64,000 nt of DNA from Bacillus aquiflavi (GTDB lineage Bacteria; Bacillota; Bacilli; Bacillales; Cytobacillaceae). Shown here in pieces: positions 27,642 to 36,559 of the stretch. Positions within the stretch are counted from its first letter, which is position 1, and every line of letters starts with the position of its first letter. The notes beneath the pieces were generated by a model. The model did no database searches. It was given only the letters and a program-made list of their open reading frames with translations, and was not told the origin of the DNA. The DNA is taken from assembly GCF_019915265.1 (NCBI RefSeq), contig NZ_CP082780.1:1054001-1118000 (forward strand), written 5' to 3'. The translations under genes were made by a program, and so were the position numbers.

Positions 27642-28598
27642 ATGGAAAAAGGGAAAGTGATCTCACTTGAAGAACGTGTCCCGAAAATAAAGCAACCGCG
27701 CCGAAGAAAAGTAAATCGCAAATTAATTCTACTATTATTCTTGTTTTTTTCCCTCATCGTATTAGTTGTGTACTTTCAATCACCGCTAAGCCATGTAAAA
27801 ACAGTTGATGTAAAAGGGAACGAGTTTTACTCTAATGATGAAATTGTTAGACAAAGTAATGTATCGAAAAAAACAAGCATTTGGAGGGTGGATGAAAAGA
27901 CAATCTCAGAAAAGCTAAAAGAACTTCCATTAATAAAATCCGTAAAAGTAGATATTCAACTTCCTAATACGGTTGTATTTAAAGTGAGAGAGTATGAACG
28001 CATGGCTTATGTTGCAAAGGGAGATAGTTTCTTCCCAGTATTAGAGAATGGTCGGCTTTTAGAAGGCGAAAAATTAAATGAACTGTCGCTAAATTCACTT
28101 ATTCTTTTTAACTTTGATAAAAAAGAGATGTTAAATGAGACGGTTAATGAACTTAGAAAACTCCCAGAAGAGGTTTTAAATTCTATTTCAGAAACCCATT
28201 ATAACCCACAAGAAACTGATAAATATCATTTAACTTTTTATATGAATGATGGCTTTGAAGTAAGTGCAACGTTAAGAAAATTTTCCGAAAAACTTTCACA
28301 TTACGCAGCAATTAAAGGTCAGTTAGATCCAAACAAAAAAGGAATTATTGATTTAGAGGTCGGGTCATTTTTTAAAGAATACGGATTAATTGAAGAGGAA
28401 ATAGCTGAGGAAGAGGACGAAAAAGAAAAAGATACAGAGAAGAAAAAGAGCGAAGAAGAGGAGACTGGGAAAAAGAAAGAGAAAGTAGGAGAGGATACAG
28501 AGGATGAAGCTGAGAAAGAGGAAGAAGGAGGGGTTACAGAAGAGGAAGAGGCAGAGAAAAAAATAGAGGAGGAAGGTGAAAATGAAAATGAAAGGTAA
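27642..28598 (+). CDS. divIB: Cell division protein DivIB/FtsQ with a long charged C-terminal tail
   Basis: Bitopic divisome protein. It has a basic cytosolic segment (residues 1-27), a membrane helix (LILLLFLFFSLIVLVVYF), a POTRA domain starting VKTVDVKGNEFYSNDEIV, and a beta domain ending near residue 247. The last 71 residues (about 248-318) are almost entirely Glu, Lys and Asp, longer than the short charged tail I recall for B. subtilis DivIB. The start has AGGTGAGGTG upstream. The 3' end overlaps ylxW. Confidence 0.92.
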   Translation: MEKGKVISLEERVPKIKQPRRRKVNRKLILLLFLFFSLIVLVVYFQSPLSHVKTVDVKGNEFYSNDEIVRQSNVSKKTSIWRVDEKTISEKLKELPLIKSVKVDIQLPNTVVFKVREYERMAYVAKGDSFFPVLENGRLLEGEKLNELSLNSLILFNFDKKEMLNETVNELRKLPEEVLNSISETHYNPQETDKYHLTFYMNDGFEVSATLRKFSEKLSHYAAIKGQLDPNKKGIIDLEVGSFFKEYGLIEEEIAEEEDEKEKDTEKKKSEEEETGKKKEKVGEDTEDEAEKEEEGGVTEEEEAEKKIEEEGENENER

Positions 28599-29277
28599 CC
28601 GGGTTATTCTTTCGCTTGTTTTTCTCATTTTAGGATATATGCTTGCCTTTTCCTATCACCTTACAAAAAGCGACACAGAAGGAGCAAAAATTTCAGATAA
28701 GCAGTGGGAACGCAGCTACGATCTTCGCAGTCAATTAATTGAGCTTGAGGAAAAAAACCGTACGCTTCAACATGAGCTTGTTGAAAAACAAGAAAAATTG
28801 TCAGAAATTGAAAAAGATTTAGCGAAAGAAGAACAAGTATTTTATAATCTTGCCGAAGATGCAGAAAAGTATCGAATGTTTTTAGGAAAAGTGAAAGTTA
28901 AAGGCAGTGGAGTAGAAGTGACCTTAGCGGATGGAGATTACGATCCTACTGAGGAAAATGCAAATAATTATATTGTTCACGAACACCATGTCTTTAAAGT
29001 AATTAATGAACTATACATATCTGGTGCAACTGCTGTAGCAGTGAATGGACAAAGGCTTTCATACAATTCATATATTGTTTGTGATGGTCCTGTGATTACA
29101 ATTGATGGATTTCAATATCCTGCACCTTTTGTCATCTCAGCAATTGGTGACCCAGATGTATTATTTTCTGCTTTAAATTTAACAGGCGGAGTAAAAGATC
29201 AGCTTGTAAACGATAATATTTCATTTTCATTAGAAAAGAAAAGTGAGATCGTTTTCGAACCAATCCTTGGAGGTTGA
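28582..29277 (+). CDS. ylxW: DUF881 family protein YlxW
   Basis: A 231-residue DUF881 protein with one N-terminal membrane helix (VILSLVFLILGYMLAF), a coiled coil (about residues 45-90) and a C-terminal extracellular domain. The function is unknown; the family lies next to division genes in many Firmicutes. Start codons at 28576 (GTG), 28582 and 28588 are all possible; 28582 fits the AGGAGGAAGG site best. Its start overlaps the end of divIB by 17 bases. Confidence 0.85.
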   Translation: MKMKGNRVILSLVFLILGYMLAFSYHLTKSDTEGAKISDKQWERSYDLRSQLIELEEKNRTLQHELVEKQEKLSEIEKDLAKEEQVFYNLAEDAEKYRMFLGKVKVKGSGVEVTLADGDYDPTEENANNYIVHEHHVFKVINELYISGATAVAVNGQRLSYNSYIVCDGPVITIDGFQYPAPFVISAIGDPDVLFSALNLTGGVKDQLVNDNISFSLEKKSEIVFEPILGG

Positions 29278-29343
29278 TCTCTTTTTCTGACTGTAATAAG
29301 TGTCCACATTTTAAAATGAAATTAAGAAAGTAGGGAGAAAAAG

Positions 29344-30075
29344 GTGGACAAAACTAAGAACATTAGCATGATTATCATTGCAGTTGTAATTGGATTCATG
29401 ATTGCTATTCAATTTCAAACGGTTAAAAAACCAGTTATAAGGGATACACGTGATATGTGGGAGCTTAGGGAAGATTTATTAAAGGAAAAAGAACTTCAAG
29501 CAAAACTCATTCGTGAAATTAGATCGAATGAGGAAAAACTAGCTAAATATGAAACCGAGCGAAAACAAAGTAGAGAGCAGGCTTTAAGAGAAACATTAGA
29601 AGAATTAAAGAAAGAAGCAGGCTTAACGGAAGTAACAGGTCATGGTATTATTTTGACGATTGAACCAATTTTTGATCAGCTGCCATTAGGAGCACCACCT
29701 GTTACAATTTCTCCTGAAATATTTAAACGGTTAATAAATGAATTAAATATGTACAACGCAAAGTATATTTCTGTTCAGGAACAGAGAATCATTAATACGA
29801 CTGTGATCCGTGATATAAACGGTGAAACAAAGATCGATGGATATTCATTAAACAATCTTCCAATTGAAATAAAAGTTATCGTAGAAAACCACCAAATAGC
29901 CAAAAAACTATACAACCGTATGCAAGTTTCCAAATCAGTTGAAGATCTTTTCATCGACAACTTACAAGTAAACATATCTAACCCTCAAACAAATATCACA
30001 ATTCCCGCTTACCAAGAGACGATAAGAATACGTGATATGGAGCCGGTTAAACATGATAAAGGAGGCAATTCATAA
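29344..30075 (+). CDS. ylxX: DUF881 family protein YlxX
   Basis: A 243-residue paralogue of the preceding gene with the same plan: membrane helix (ISMIIIAVVIGFMIAIQF), coiled coil (about residues 35-90) and DUF881 domain (residues about 95-225). It starts at GTG after GGGAG. The TAA stop shares its last base with the ATG of sbp, so translation is probably coupled. Two tandem DUF881 genes here match B. subtilis. Confidence 0.85.
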   Translation: MDKTKNISMIIIAVVIGFMIAIQFQTVKKPVIRDTRDMWELREDLLKEKELQAKLIREIRSNEEKLAKYETERKQSREQALRETLEELKKEAGLTEVTGHGIILTIEPIFDQLPLGAPPVTISPEIFKRLINELNMYNAKYISVQEQRIINTTVIRDINGETKIDGYSLNNLPIEIKVIVENHQIAKKLYNRMQVSKSVEDLFIDNLQVNISNPQTNITIPAYQETIRIRDMEPVKHDKGGNS

Positions 30076-30440
30076 TGTGGCTTCCATTCTTGGGATTAAT
30101 AATTGGTGTTATTCTTGGATTATTAACTGATATAAAAGTCCCAGAAGAATATTCCAACTATTTATCTATAGCTGTCTTAGCATCTCTAGACACGCTATTT
30201 GGAGGAATTCGGGCACAACTGAAAAATATTTATGATGAAAAAGTATTTGTTTCTGGATTCTTTTTCAATATACTACTAGCTGCAAGTTTAGCTTTTCTAG
30301 GTGTTCATCTTGGTGTAGACTTATATTTAGCAGCAGTTTTTGCATTTGGAGTTCGATTGTTTCAAAATATAGCTGTAATTAGAAGGATTATATTATCCAA
30401 ATGGTCAAATAGACATGAAAAAAAAAAAAAACTTCAATAA
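30075..30440 (+). CDS. sbp: Small basic membrane protein Sbp
   Basis: A 121-residue membrane protein with about four hydrophobic segments, named Sbp (small basic protein) in B. subtilis, where it precedes ftsA. It contains the family stretch LGLIIGVILGLLTDIKVPEEYSNYLSIAVLASLDTLFGG in its first half. The function is unknown. The ATG overlaps the ylxX stop; a GGAGG site lies inside the ylxX end. Confidence 0.88.
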   Translation: MWLPFLGLIIGVILGLLTDIKVPEEYSNYLSIAVLASLDTLFGGIRAQLKNIYDEKVFVSGFFFNILLAASLAFLGVHLGVDLYLAAVFAFGVRLFQNIAVIRRIILSKWSNRHEKKKKLQ

Positions 30441-30576
30441 AATAAGAGGGAATAGACTAGTTATGACGAATAATTTTAAGATAACACGGTATAAAAATCA
30501 TTATTTTATAACTTAAATGGATATGGAAAAATTGTTGTTCAATATACTTAATATTGTTTAAAGGAGGTGCCAGAGA

Positions 30577-31857
30577 ATGAACAGCAATGAAGTTTATGTT
30601 AGTCTTGACATCGGTACATCCAGTGTAAAAGTTATCATTGGTGAAATGGTCAATGACTCTGTAAATATTATTGGAGTGGGAAATGCAAAGTCTGAAGGAC
30701 TGAAAAAGGGATCGATAGTAGATATAGATGAAACCGTTCATTCTATTAAAAGAGCAGTAGAACAGGCTGAAAGAATGGTAGGAATGGAAATTCAGCGTGT
30801 AATTGTTGGTGTTTCTGGAAATCATGTCATGCTTCATCCTTGCCATGGTGTAGTAGCAGTCTCAAGTGAAAATCGGGAGATAACGAATGAGGATGTAGCA
30901 AGGGTGCTGGATGCTGCACAAGTAGTTTCAGTTCCTCCTGAAAGAGAGATTATCGATGTAATCCCGAAACAATTTATCGTTGATGGACTAGATGAAATTA
31001 ATGATCCGCGCGGAATGATTGGTGTACGGCTTGAAATGGAAGGGACTATCATTACAGGTTCAAAGACAATTTTACATAATACTTTACGCTGTGTAGAGCG
31101 TGCAGGATTAGAAATTGTTGACATCTCATTGCAACCTTATGCTGCTGGGTCTTTTGCATTGTCTAAAGATGAAAAAAATCTTGGTGTCGCCCTAGTTGAT
31201 ATTGGAGGTGGATCAACGACAATCGCTGTTTTTGAGCAAGGAGATTTAAAAGCAACGACTGTTCTTCCAGTTGGAGGGGATCACATTACTAAAGACTTGT
31301 CGATCGGACTGAAAACAACGACAGAGGATGCCGAAGAGATTAAAGTGAAATATGGTCATGCGTTCTACGATGATGCCTCCCAAGATGAAGTTTTTAGTGT
31401 TCCGATTATTGGCAGCGATCAACACCAACAATTTAACCAGCTTGAAATTGCGGATATTATTGAGGCAAGGATGGAAGAAATACTTGAGCTTATCGTTCAT
31501 GAATTAAGACTGTTAGGAGTTCAAGATTTACCTGGCGGATACGTTTTAACTGGTGGAGTGACAAATATGCAAGGCGTTCCAGAACTAGCTCAAGTCGTCT
31601 TGCAAAGTAGGGTTCGGATTGCTGTTCCTGATTATATTGGTGTTCGAGATCCTAAATTTACAACAGCTGTAGGATTAATTAAATTTGCTTACAAAAATGC
31701 TAGAATACAAGGAAGGAAAATCGGTTCTGTTGCAGCCTCCATAGAAGAAAATGATACACGGGTTCAAAAACAGTCGCAACCGAAATCGAATTCTGAAAAA
31801 AAGCCAGAAAAGGTGACATCAAAGGTGAAAAAATTCCTAGGTTACTTTTTTGAGTAA
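30577..31857 (+). CDS. ftsA: Cell division protein FtsA
   Basis: Actin-like protein that tethers FtsZ to the membrane. It has 426 residues. Phosphate-1 motif VSLDIGTSSVKVIIGE lies at the N terminus, the 1C insertion follows, phosphate-2 motif VALVDIGGGSTTIAVFEQG lies near residue 205, and GYVLTGGVTNMQGVPELA is the adenosine motif. The C terminus ends VTSKVKKFLGYFFE, the amphipathic membrane-targeting helix. The ATG follows AAAGGAGGTG. Confidence 0.96.
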   Translation: MNSNEVYVSLDIGTSSVKVIIGEMVNDSVNIIGVGNAKSEGLKKGSIVDIDETVHSIKRAVEQAERMVGMEIQRVIVGVSGNHVMLHPCHGVVAVSSENREITNEDVARVLDAAQVVSVPPEREIIDVIPKQFIVDGLDEINDPRGMIGVRLEMEGTIITGSKTILHNTLRCVERAGLEIVDISLQPYAAGSFALSKDEKNLGVALVDIGGGSTTIAVFEQGDLKATTVLPVGGDHITKDLSIGLKTTTEDAEEIKVKYGHAFYDDASQDEVFSVPIIGSDQHQQFNQLEIADIIEARMEEILELIVHELRLLGVQDLPGGYVLTGGVTNMQGVPELAQVVLQSRVRIAVPDYIGVRDPKFTTAVGLIKFAYKNARIQGRKIGSVAASIEENDTRVQKQSQPKSNSEKKPEKVTSKVKKFLGYFFE

Positions 31858-31899
31858 GCATTATTATTTAGGAAGATAGACGAATTAGGAGGATTTGTC

Positions 31900-33045
31900 A
31901 TGTTGGAATTTGATACTAATTTAGATTCGCTAGCTACAATAAAAGTTATCGGTGTTGGAGGCGGCGGGAATAATGCTGTTAACCGTATGATAGAGCATGG
32001 TGTTCAAGGTGTAGAATTTATTGCAGTTAATACAGATGCGCAAGCATTAAATTTATCAAAAGCAGAAATAAAAATGCAAATCGGTGCTAAATTGACTAGG
32101 GGACTCGGTGCTGGTGCAAATCCAGAGGTAGGAAAAAAGGCAGCCGAAGAGAGTAAAGAGCAAATTGAAGAAGCGTTAAAGGGAGCAGACATGGTATTCG
32201 TTACTGCAGGAATGGGTGGCGGAACTGGAACAGGGGCAGCCCCAGTAATTGCTCAAATTGCTCGTGATTTAGGCTCTTTAACAGTTGGTGTTGTTACTCG
32301 TCCGTTCACATTTGAAGGAAGAAAGCGTGCGACACAAGCTGCAGGCGGAATTGCAGCAATGAAAGATGCAGTAGATACATTAATAGTTATTCCAAATGAC
32401 CGTCTTTTAGAAATTGTTGATAAAAGCACTCCAATGCTGGAAGCTTTCCGTGAAGCCGATAATGTTCTACGTCAAGGTGTACAAGGGATTTCGGATTTAA
32501 TTGCTGTACCGGGGCTTATTAATCTTGATTTTGCTGACGTTAAAACAATCATGTCTAATCAAGGATCAGCGTTAATGGGTATAGGTGTATCAACTGGAGA
32601 AAATCGAGCCGCCGAAGCTGCAAAAAAAGCCATTTCATCTCCTTTACTTGAAACATCGATTGATGGCGCAAGAGGAGTGTTGATGAATATTACTGGAGGA
32701 ACAAATTTAAGTCTTTACGAAGTACAAGAAGCTGCAGATATAGTTGCATCAGCCTCTGACCAAGAAGTAAATATGATTTTTGGTTCAGTAATCAATGAGA
32801 ACTTAAATGACGAAATCGTCGTAACAGTAATTGCAACTGGTTTTAATGAGGAAGTTGTTCAAGCAAAATCTACAAGAACAGGATTAGGACAATTGAAACA
32901 AAGCATTGCAGCTACTCGTGAGCAACCGAAACAACGTGAAGAGCCCCCTCAAGAGCAGCAACATTCCCGTGGGACAAGCTCTCAGTTTGCTGAAGATACG
33001 TTAGATATACCTACTTTCCTTCGTAATCGAAATCGTAGAAGATAA
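31900..33045 (+). CDS. ftsZ: Cell division protein FtsZ
   Basis: The tubulin-like GTPase that forms the division ring. It has 381 residues. The GTP-binding loop [13 protein letters not shown] lies near residue 107, the T7 synergy loop [11 protein letters not shown] near residue 208, then a variable Gln/Glu-rich linker and the conserved C-terminal peptide [13 protein letters not shown] that binds FtsA and SepF. AGGAGG precedes the ATG; the gap to ftsA is 42 bases, so they are co-transcribed. Confidence 0.98.
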   Translation: MLEFDTNLDSLATIKVIGVGGGGNNAVNRMIEHGVQGVEFIAVNTDAQALNLSKAEIKMQIGAKLTRGLGAGANPEVGKKAAEESKEQIEEALKGADMVFVTAGMGGGTGTGAAPVIAQIARDLGSLTVGVVTRPFTFEGRKRATQAAGGIAAMKDAVDTLIVIPNDRLLEIVDKSTPMLEAFREADNVLRQGVQGISDLIAVPGLINLDFADVKTIMSNQGSALMGIGVSTGENRAAEAAKKAISSPLLETSIDGARGVLMNITGGTNLSLYEVQEAADIVASASDQEVNMIFGSVINENLNDEIVVTVIATGFNEEVVQAKSTRTGLGQLKQSIAATREQPKQREEPPQEQQHSRGTSSQFAEDTLDIPTFLRNRNRRR

Positions 33046-33072
33046 AAAACATAGTAGTTTGCAACTCATAAA

Positions 33073-33118
33073 AAACAGGTATGAATCCATGTAAAAAGGA
33101 TTTATACCTGTTTTTGTT
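33073..33118 (+). terminator. ftsAZ terminator
   Basis: ACAGGTATGAATCC pairs with GGATTTATACCTGT (one G-U) over a nine-base loop, followed by TTTTTGTTTT. The rest of the 305-base gap to spoIIGA is AT-rich and presumably carries the spoIIG promoter, but I could not identify a convincing promoter or 0A box. Confidence 0.85.
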
Positions 33119-33350
33119 TTGTTGCAAAGAAAAAGATTAAAAGATTCCCTATTCATTGAGGAACGTAAAAAAATGGCGTTAAAAAGTTTAATAAATGAAT
33201 AGAAACATATATAGACAAATTCCGAAAAGAAAAGCGAAAAGTTCTTCTATTTTGATTACAGGAAATGACACACTTTTAGAAGGGATGTACGTTATACTTT
33301 TTCGTAACAGAATAATAGGTAGAAAATATAAGGTAAAAGAGGAGGATTTT

Positions 33351-34289
33351 ATGACTGTTTATTTAGATGTAATCTGGCTTTTAAATTTTTTATTTGACAG
33401 TCTCCTCCTTTATTTGACGGCAACTATATTAAAAAGGAAAATTTTGCTTTGGAGGGTTTTCGCTGGAGGTTTTGTTGGTTCACTAATTATTTTATTAACT
33501 ATCACTCCACTTAATACGTTTACTGGTCACCCCATTTCAAAATTGTGTTTTTCGATTGTCATGATTTTGATTACATTCGGGTATAAGCGTATGCGTTATT
33601 TCTTAACCTGTTTAATGACCCTCTATTTATTTACTTTCTTGATAGGAGGTGCATTAATCGGCGTTCATTATTTTTTGAAATTTGATATGAAATTATCTTC
33701 ATCAGTGATGCTCTCGAGCATAAAAGGTTTCGGAGATCCTATTAGCTGGTTATTCGTGTTGCTCGGCTTTCCAATTGCATGGCATTTTTCAAAACAAAGG
33801 CTTGAAAATATTGAGATGACAAAAATTCAATTCGATCAGTTGGTTAACGTAACTATTTTTATTCATGAATGTTCCTATCAGTTTATAGGATTAGTCGATA
33901 GCGGAAATCAGCTTTACGATCCTTTAACAAAAATACCAGTTATGGTTGCCTCTTTAAAAGGAGAACGGAACGAGCTTCCAAAGTCAATCTATCAAATAGC
34001 TGAAAATCCTGAGTCAATCTTAACTGGTACGATGGAGATTCCTAGCGAACTAGAAAATAAACTACGATTTATTCCTTGTAAAGTTGTTGGACAAGAGCAT
34101 CAAATAATCGTAGCGGTTAAGCCCGACCACATGTTTATTGAAAAAGATGAAGAAACACTTATCGTTAAAAAATCGCTCGTTTCCTTTACAATGCAGGAGC
34201 TGTCTGCTGACGATCGTTTTCAATGTATCGTGCACCCGAAGATGCTGACTGGATTTAAAGCAGGGCAACAAAAAGGGAAAGTAGGTTAG
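33351..34289 (+). CDS. spoIIGA: Sporulation sigma-E factor processing peptidase SpoIIGA
   Basis: Membrane aspartic protease of the mother cell that cleaves pro-sigma-E. The N half has five hydrophobic segments, and the C half is the protease domain with the active-site motif VDSGNQLYDP near residue 182. Length is 312 residues. The frame is open 52 codons further upstream, but the ATG at 33351 has GAGGAGG eight bases before it and gives MTVYLDVIWLLNFLFDSLLLY, as in homologues. It lies 70 bases before its substrate gene sigE. Confidence 0.94.
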   Translation: MTVYLDVIWLLNFLFDSLLLYLTATILKRKILLWRVFAGGFVGSLIILLTITPLNTFTGHPISKLCFSIVMILITFGYKRMRYFLTCLMTLYLFTFLIGGALIGVHYFLKFDMKLSSSVMLSSIKGFGDPISWLFVLLGFPIAWHFSKQRLENIEMTKIQFDQLVNVTIFIHECSYQFIGLVDSGNQLYDPLTKIPVMVASLKGERNELPKSIYQIAENPESILTGTMEIPSELENKLRFIPCKVVGQEHQIIVAVKPDHMFIEKDEETLIVKKSLVSFTMQELSADDRFQCIVHPKMLTGFKAGQQKGKVG

Positions 34290-34359
34290 TTATAAAGAAA
34301 CGAAAAGTGATACAGCCATTTTTGTCAAAAGATAAACAGATTATTAGGAGGAGACATTT

Positions 34360-35079
34360 ATGAAACGATTAAAACTTCGCTTAACATACTACTGGTATAA
34401 GATTTTAATAAAATTAAAAATTAAAACAGATGAAATTTATTATATTGGCGGAAGCGAAGCATTGCCGCCTCCTTTAAATAAAGATGAGGAAGAGTTACTA
34501 TTAAAAAAACTACCGAAAGGAGATCAAGCGGCAAGATCAATATTAATTGAAAGAAATTTACGGCTTGTTGTTTATATCGCCAGGAAGTTTGAAAATACAG
34601 GGATAAATATCGAGGATTTAATTAGTATAGGAACGATCGGACTAATTAAAGCAGTAAATACATTCAATCCTGAAAAAAAGATAAAGTTAGCTACATACGC
34701 TTCACGGTGTATTGAAAATGAAATTCTCATGTATTTACGTCGAAATAATAAATTGCGCTCTGAAGTCTCTTTCGATGAACCGCTGAATATTGATTGGGAT
34801 GGGAATGAGCTTCTATTATCAGATGTGTTAGGTACAGATGAGGATATTATTACGAAGGACCTTGAAGCAAATGTTGATCGAAAGCTTTTAATTAAAGCGC
34901 TTCATCAATTATCAGACCGAGAAAAACAAATAATGGAACTTCGTTTCGGTTTAGGTACTGGGGAGGAAAAAACTCAGAAAGATGTTGCGGATATGCTTGG
35001 GATATCTCAGTCATATATTTCAAGATTAGAAAAAAGAATTATTAAAAGATTGCGAAAAGAATTCAATAAAATGGTTTAA
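34360..35079 (+). CDS. sigE: RNA polymerase sporulation sigma-E factor (pro form)
   Basis: Mother-cell sigma factor made as an inactive precursor. It has 239 residues with a basic amphipathic pro-segment (about the first 27 residues, before the [16 protein letters not shown] region) removed by SpoIIGA after signalling from the forespore. Sigma region 2 is seen in [30 protein letters not shown] and region 4.2 in [31 protein letters not shown] precedes the ATG. Confidence 0.97.
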   Translation: MKRLKLRLTYYWYKILIKLKIKTDEIYYIGGSEALPPPLNKDEEELLLKKLPKGDQAARSILIERNLRLVVYIARKFENTGINIEDLISIGTIGLIKAVNTFNPEKKIKLATYASRCIENEILMYLRRNNKLRSEVSFDEPLNIDWDGNELLLSDVLGTDEDIITKDLEANVDRKLLIKALHQLSDREKQIMELRFGLGTGEEKTQKDVADMLGISQSYISRLEKRIIKRLRKEFNKMV

Positions 35080-35191
35080 AAAATTTTTTTGGAAAAATTT
35101 TTGGAAGTTTTTTTGAAGCTAATATGTGAATTTATCAATAAGTTAAGCTGTTTTTCCCTCATTTTTAACAACAGGGTTAAGACAAGATCAT

Positions 35192-35220
35192 GCATATTTT
35201 TCCCACCCGAGGAGATACTG
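35192..35220 (+). promoter_or_regulatory. Sigma-F/sigma-G-type promoter upstream of sigG
   Basis: GCATA at 35192-35196 and GGAGATACTG at 35211-35220, 14 bases apart, resemble the sigma-F consensus (GywTA, about 15-16 bases, GGnrAnAnTw), 38 bases before the sigG start. Expression of sigG from a sigma-F promoter in the forespore is established in B. subtilis. Confidence 0.7.
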
Positions 35221-35257
35221 AACTTTGTACATCAGCTCCTGTAAGGAGGGAAAAGAA

Positions 35258-36037
35258 TTGACTCGAAATAAAGTTGAAATTTGTGGTGTAGATACTTCAA
35301 AACTTCCCGTGTTAAAAAATGAGGAAATGAGAAAGCTTTTTAAAGAAATGCATAATGGCGACATGACAGCACGGGAAAAACTAGTTAATGGCAACTTACG
35401 CCTTGTTTTAAGTGTCATTCAACGCTTTAATAATCGGGGTGAATTTGTTGATGATCTCTTTCAGGTCGGTTGTATCGGTCTTATGAAGTCAATTGACAAC
35501 TTTGACCTTAGTCAAAATGTTAGATTTTCAACATATGCTGTTCCGATGATTATCGGAGAAATTCGACGCTACTTACGGGATAATAACCCGATTCGCGTTT
35601 CTCGTTCTTTACGGGATATTGCTTATAAAGCACTGCAAGTAAGAGAAAAATTAATAAGTGAAGCATCTCGGGAACCGACAGCTGAGGAGATTGCGCGCGT
35701 ATTAGAAGTGCCTCATGAAGAGATCGTGTTTGCACTTGATGCAATTCAAGATCCCGTTTCCCTATTTGAACCAATTTACAACGATGGCGGTGATCCCATT
35801 TATGTAATGGATCAGTTGAGCGATGAAAAAAATCGGGACCATCAATGGATTGAAGAGATTGCCTTAAAAGAAGGAATGAGACGTTTAAATGATCGGGAAA
35901 AGTTAATACTTCGCAAAAGATTTTTTCAAGGAAAAACACAAATGGAAGTAGCTGAGGAGATAGGCATTTCTCAAGCCCAAGTATCGAGGCTAGAAAAAGC
36001 TGCAATTAAACAAATGAATAAAAACATTCAAACGTAA
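35258..36037 (+). CDS. sigG: RNA polymerase sporulation sigma-G factor
   Basis: Late forespore sigma factor. It has 259 residues and begins MTRNKVEICGVDTSKLPVL, nearly the same as B. subtilis SigG. Region 2 (RFNNRGEFVDDLFQVGCIGLMKSIDNFD), region 3 (RVSRSLRDIAYKAL) and region 4 (MEVAEEIGISQAQVSRLEKAAIKQM) are complete. TTG is the start, with AAGGAGGG before it; the frame continues 11 codons upstream without a better start. The last five codons lie inside the downstream terminator stem. Confidence 0.97.
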   Translation: MTRNKVEICGVDTSKLPVLKNEEMRKLFKEMHNGDMTAREKLVNGNLRLVLSVIQRFNNRGEFVDDLFQVGCIGLMKSIDNFDLSQNVRFSTYAVPMIIGEIRRYLRDNNPIRVSRSLRDIAYKALQVREKLISEASREPTAEEIARVLEVPHEEIVFALDAIQDPVSLFEPIYNDGGDPIYVMDQLSDEKNRDHQWIEEIALKEGMRRLNDREKLILRKRFFQGKTQMEVAEEIGISQAQVSRLEKAAIKQMNKNIQT

Positions 36038-36075
36038 AGCTGCCAAATTGGCAGCTTTACGTTTGAATGTTTTTA
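36021..36075 (+). terminator. sigG terminator overlapping the coding end
   Basis: A long perfect inverted repeat: the left arm (36021-36044) contains the last sigG codons and the TAA, and the right arm (36050-36073) ends in TTTT. The stem is about 24 bp with a loop of about five bases. Confidence 0.85.
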
Positions 36076-36216
36076 AGTGTTTCTGCTAAGTTCCCCTAGT
36101 AAAATTCTCACCGATTCCTCTTAAAAACCCTTTTTATATTAGAAAAGCACATTTTTTCAATATTCACTCTCATATAGTGTTATAGAGTATAATGAGGAAG
36201 TGAGGAGTGATGATAA

Positions 36217-36486
36217 ATGGTAAAAATATCCGATCTTCAAATGAAAGATGTTGTAAATATTTCTGATGGAAAAAAATTAGGTAACATTGGAGATATCGAT
36301 ATTAATTTAGACACAGGAAAAATAGATGCCATCATTATTACTGGGTCAGGAAAGGTACTAGGTTTTTTTGGGAAAGAGGAACCAATTATGATCCCTTGGA
36401 AAAATATTTTAAAAATAGGGGAAGATGTTATTTTAGTTCGATATAAGGATGCTAATCATGAGCAGCCACTAGAAGAAGAAAAATAA
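36217..36486 (+). CDS. ylmC: PRC-barrel family sporulation protein YlmC/YmxH
   Basis: An 89-residue protein of the YlmC/YmxH family, a small PRC-barrel-like fold of unknown function found in spore formers. It shows KISDLQMKDVVNISDGKKLGNIGDIDIN at the start and FFGKEEPIMIPWKNILKIGEDVILVR later, both typical. A TATAAT at 36188-36193 may be its promoter -10, with TTCACT as a weak -35. The ATG follows GAGGAGTGATGA. Confidence 0.85.
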   Translation: MVKISDLQMKDVVNISDGKKLGNIGDIDINLDTGKIDAIIITGSGKVLGFFGKEEPIMIPWKNILKIGEDVILVRYKDANHEQPLEEEK

Positions 36487-36559
36487 AAACGATAACTTTG
36501 TTTTTACTGTGACTTCGCTTTTTTCTGTGGTAAACTAGATTAAAACACTGAGGGATAAT

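Noticed and set aside
28386-28628. Minus-strand frame with long Phe/Leu runs opposite the divIB tail
   Set aside because: It is the complement of the Glu/Lys codons and only looks like membrane segments; no ribosome site.
30457-30846. 129-codon minus-strand frame at the ftsA start
   Set aside because: It covers the ftsA leader and the first 90 codons of ftsA in antisense and has no support as a gene.
33120-33350. Spo0A box or spoIIG promoter before spoIIGA
   Set aside because: Expected from B. subtilis, but no sequence close enough to the 0A box or to a spaced promoter pair was found.
35080-35130. A/T-run repeats after sigE as a terminator
   Set aside because: The T and A runs can pair loosely, but there is no GC-containing stem, so no terminator call was made.
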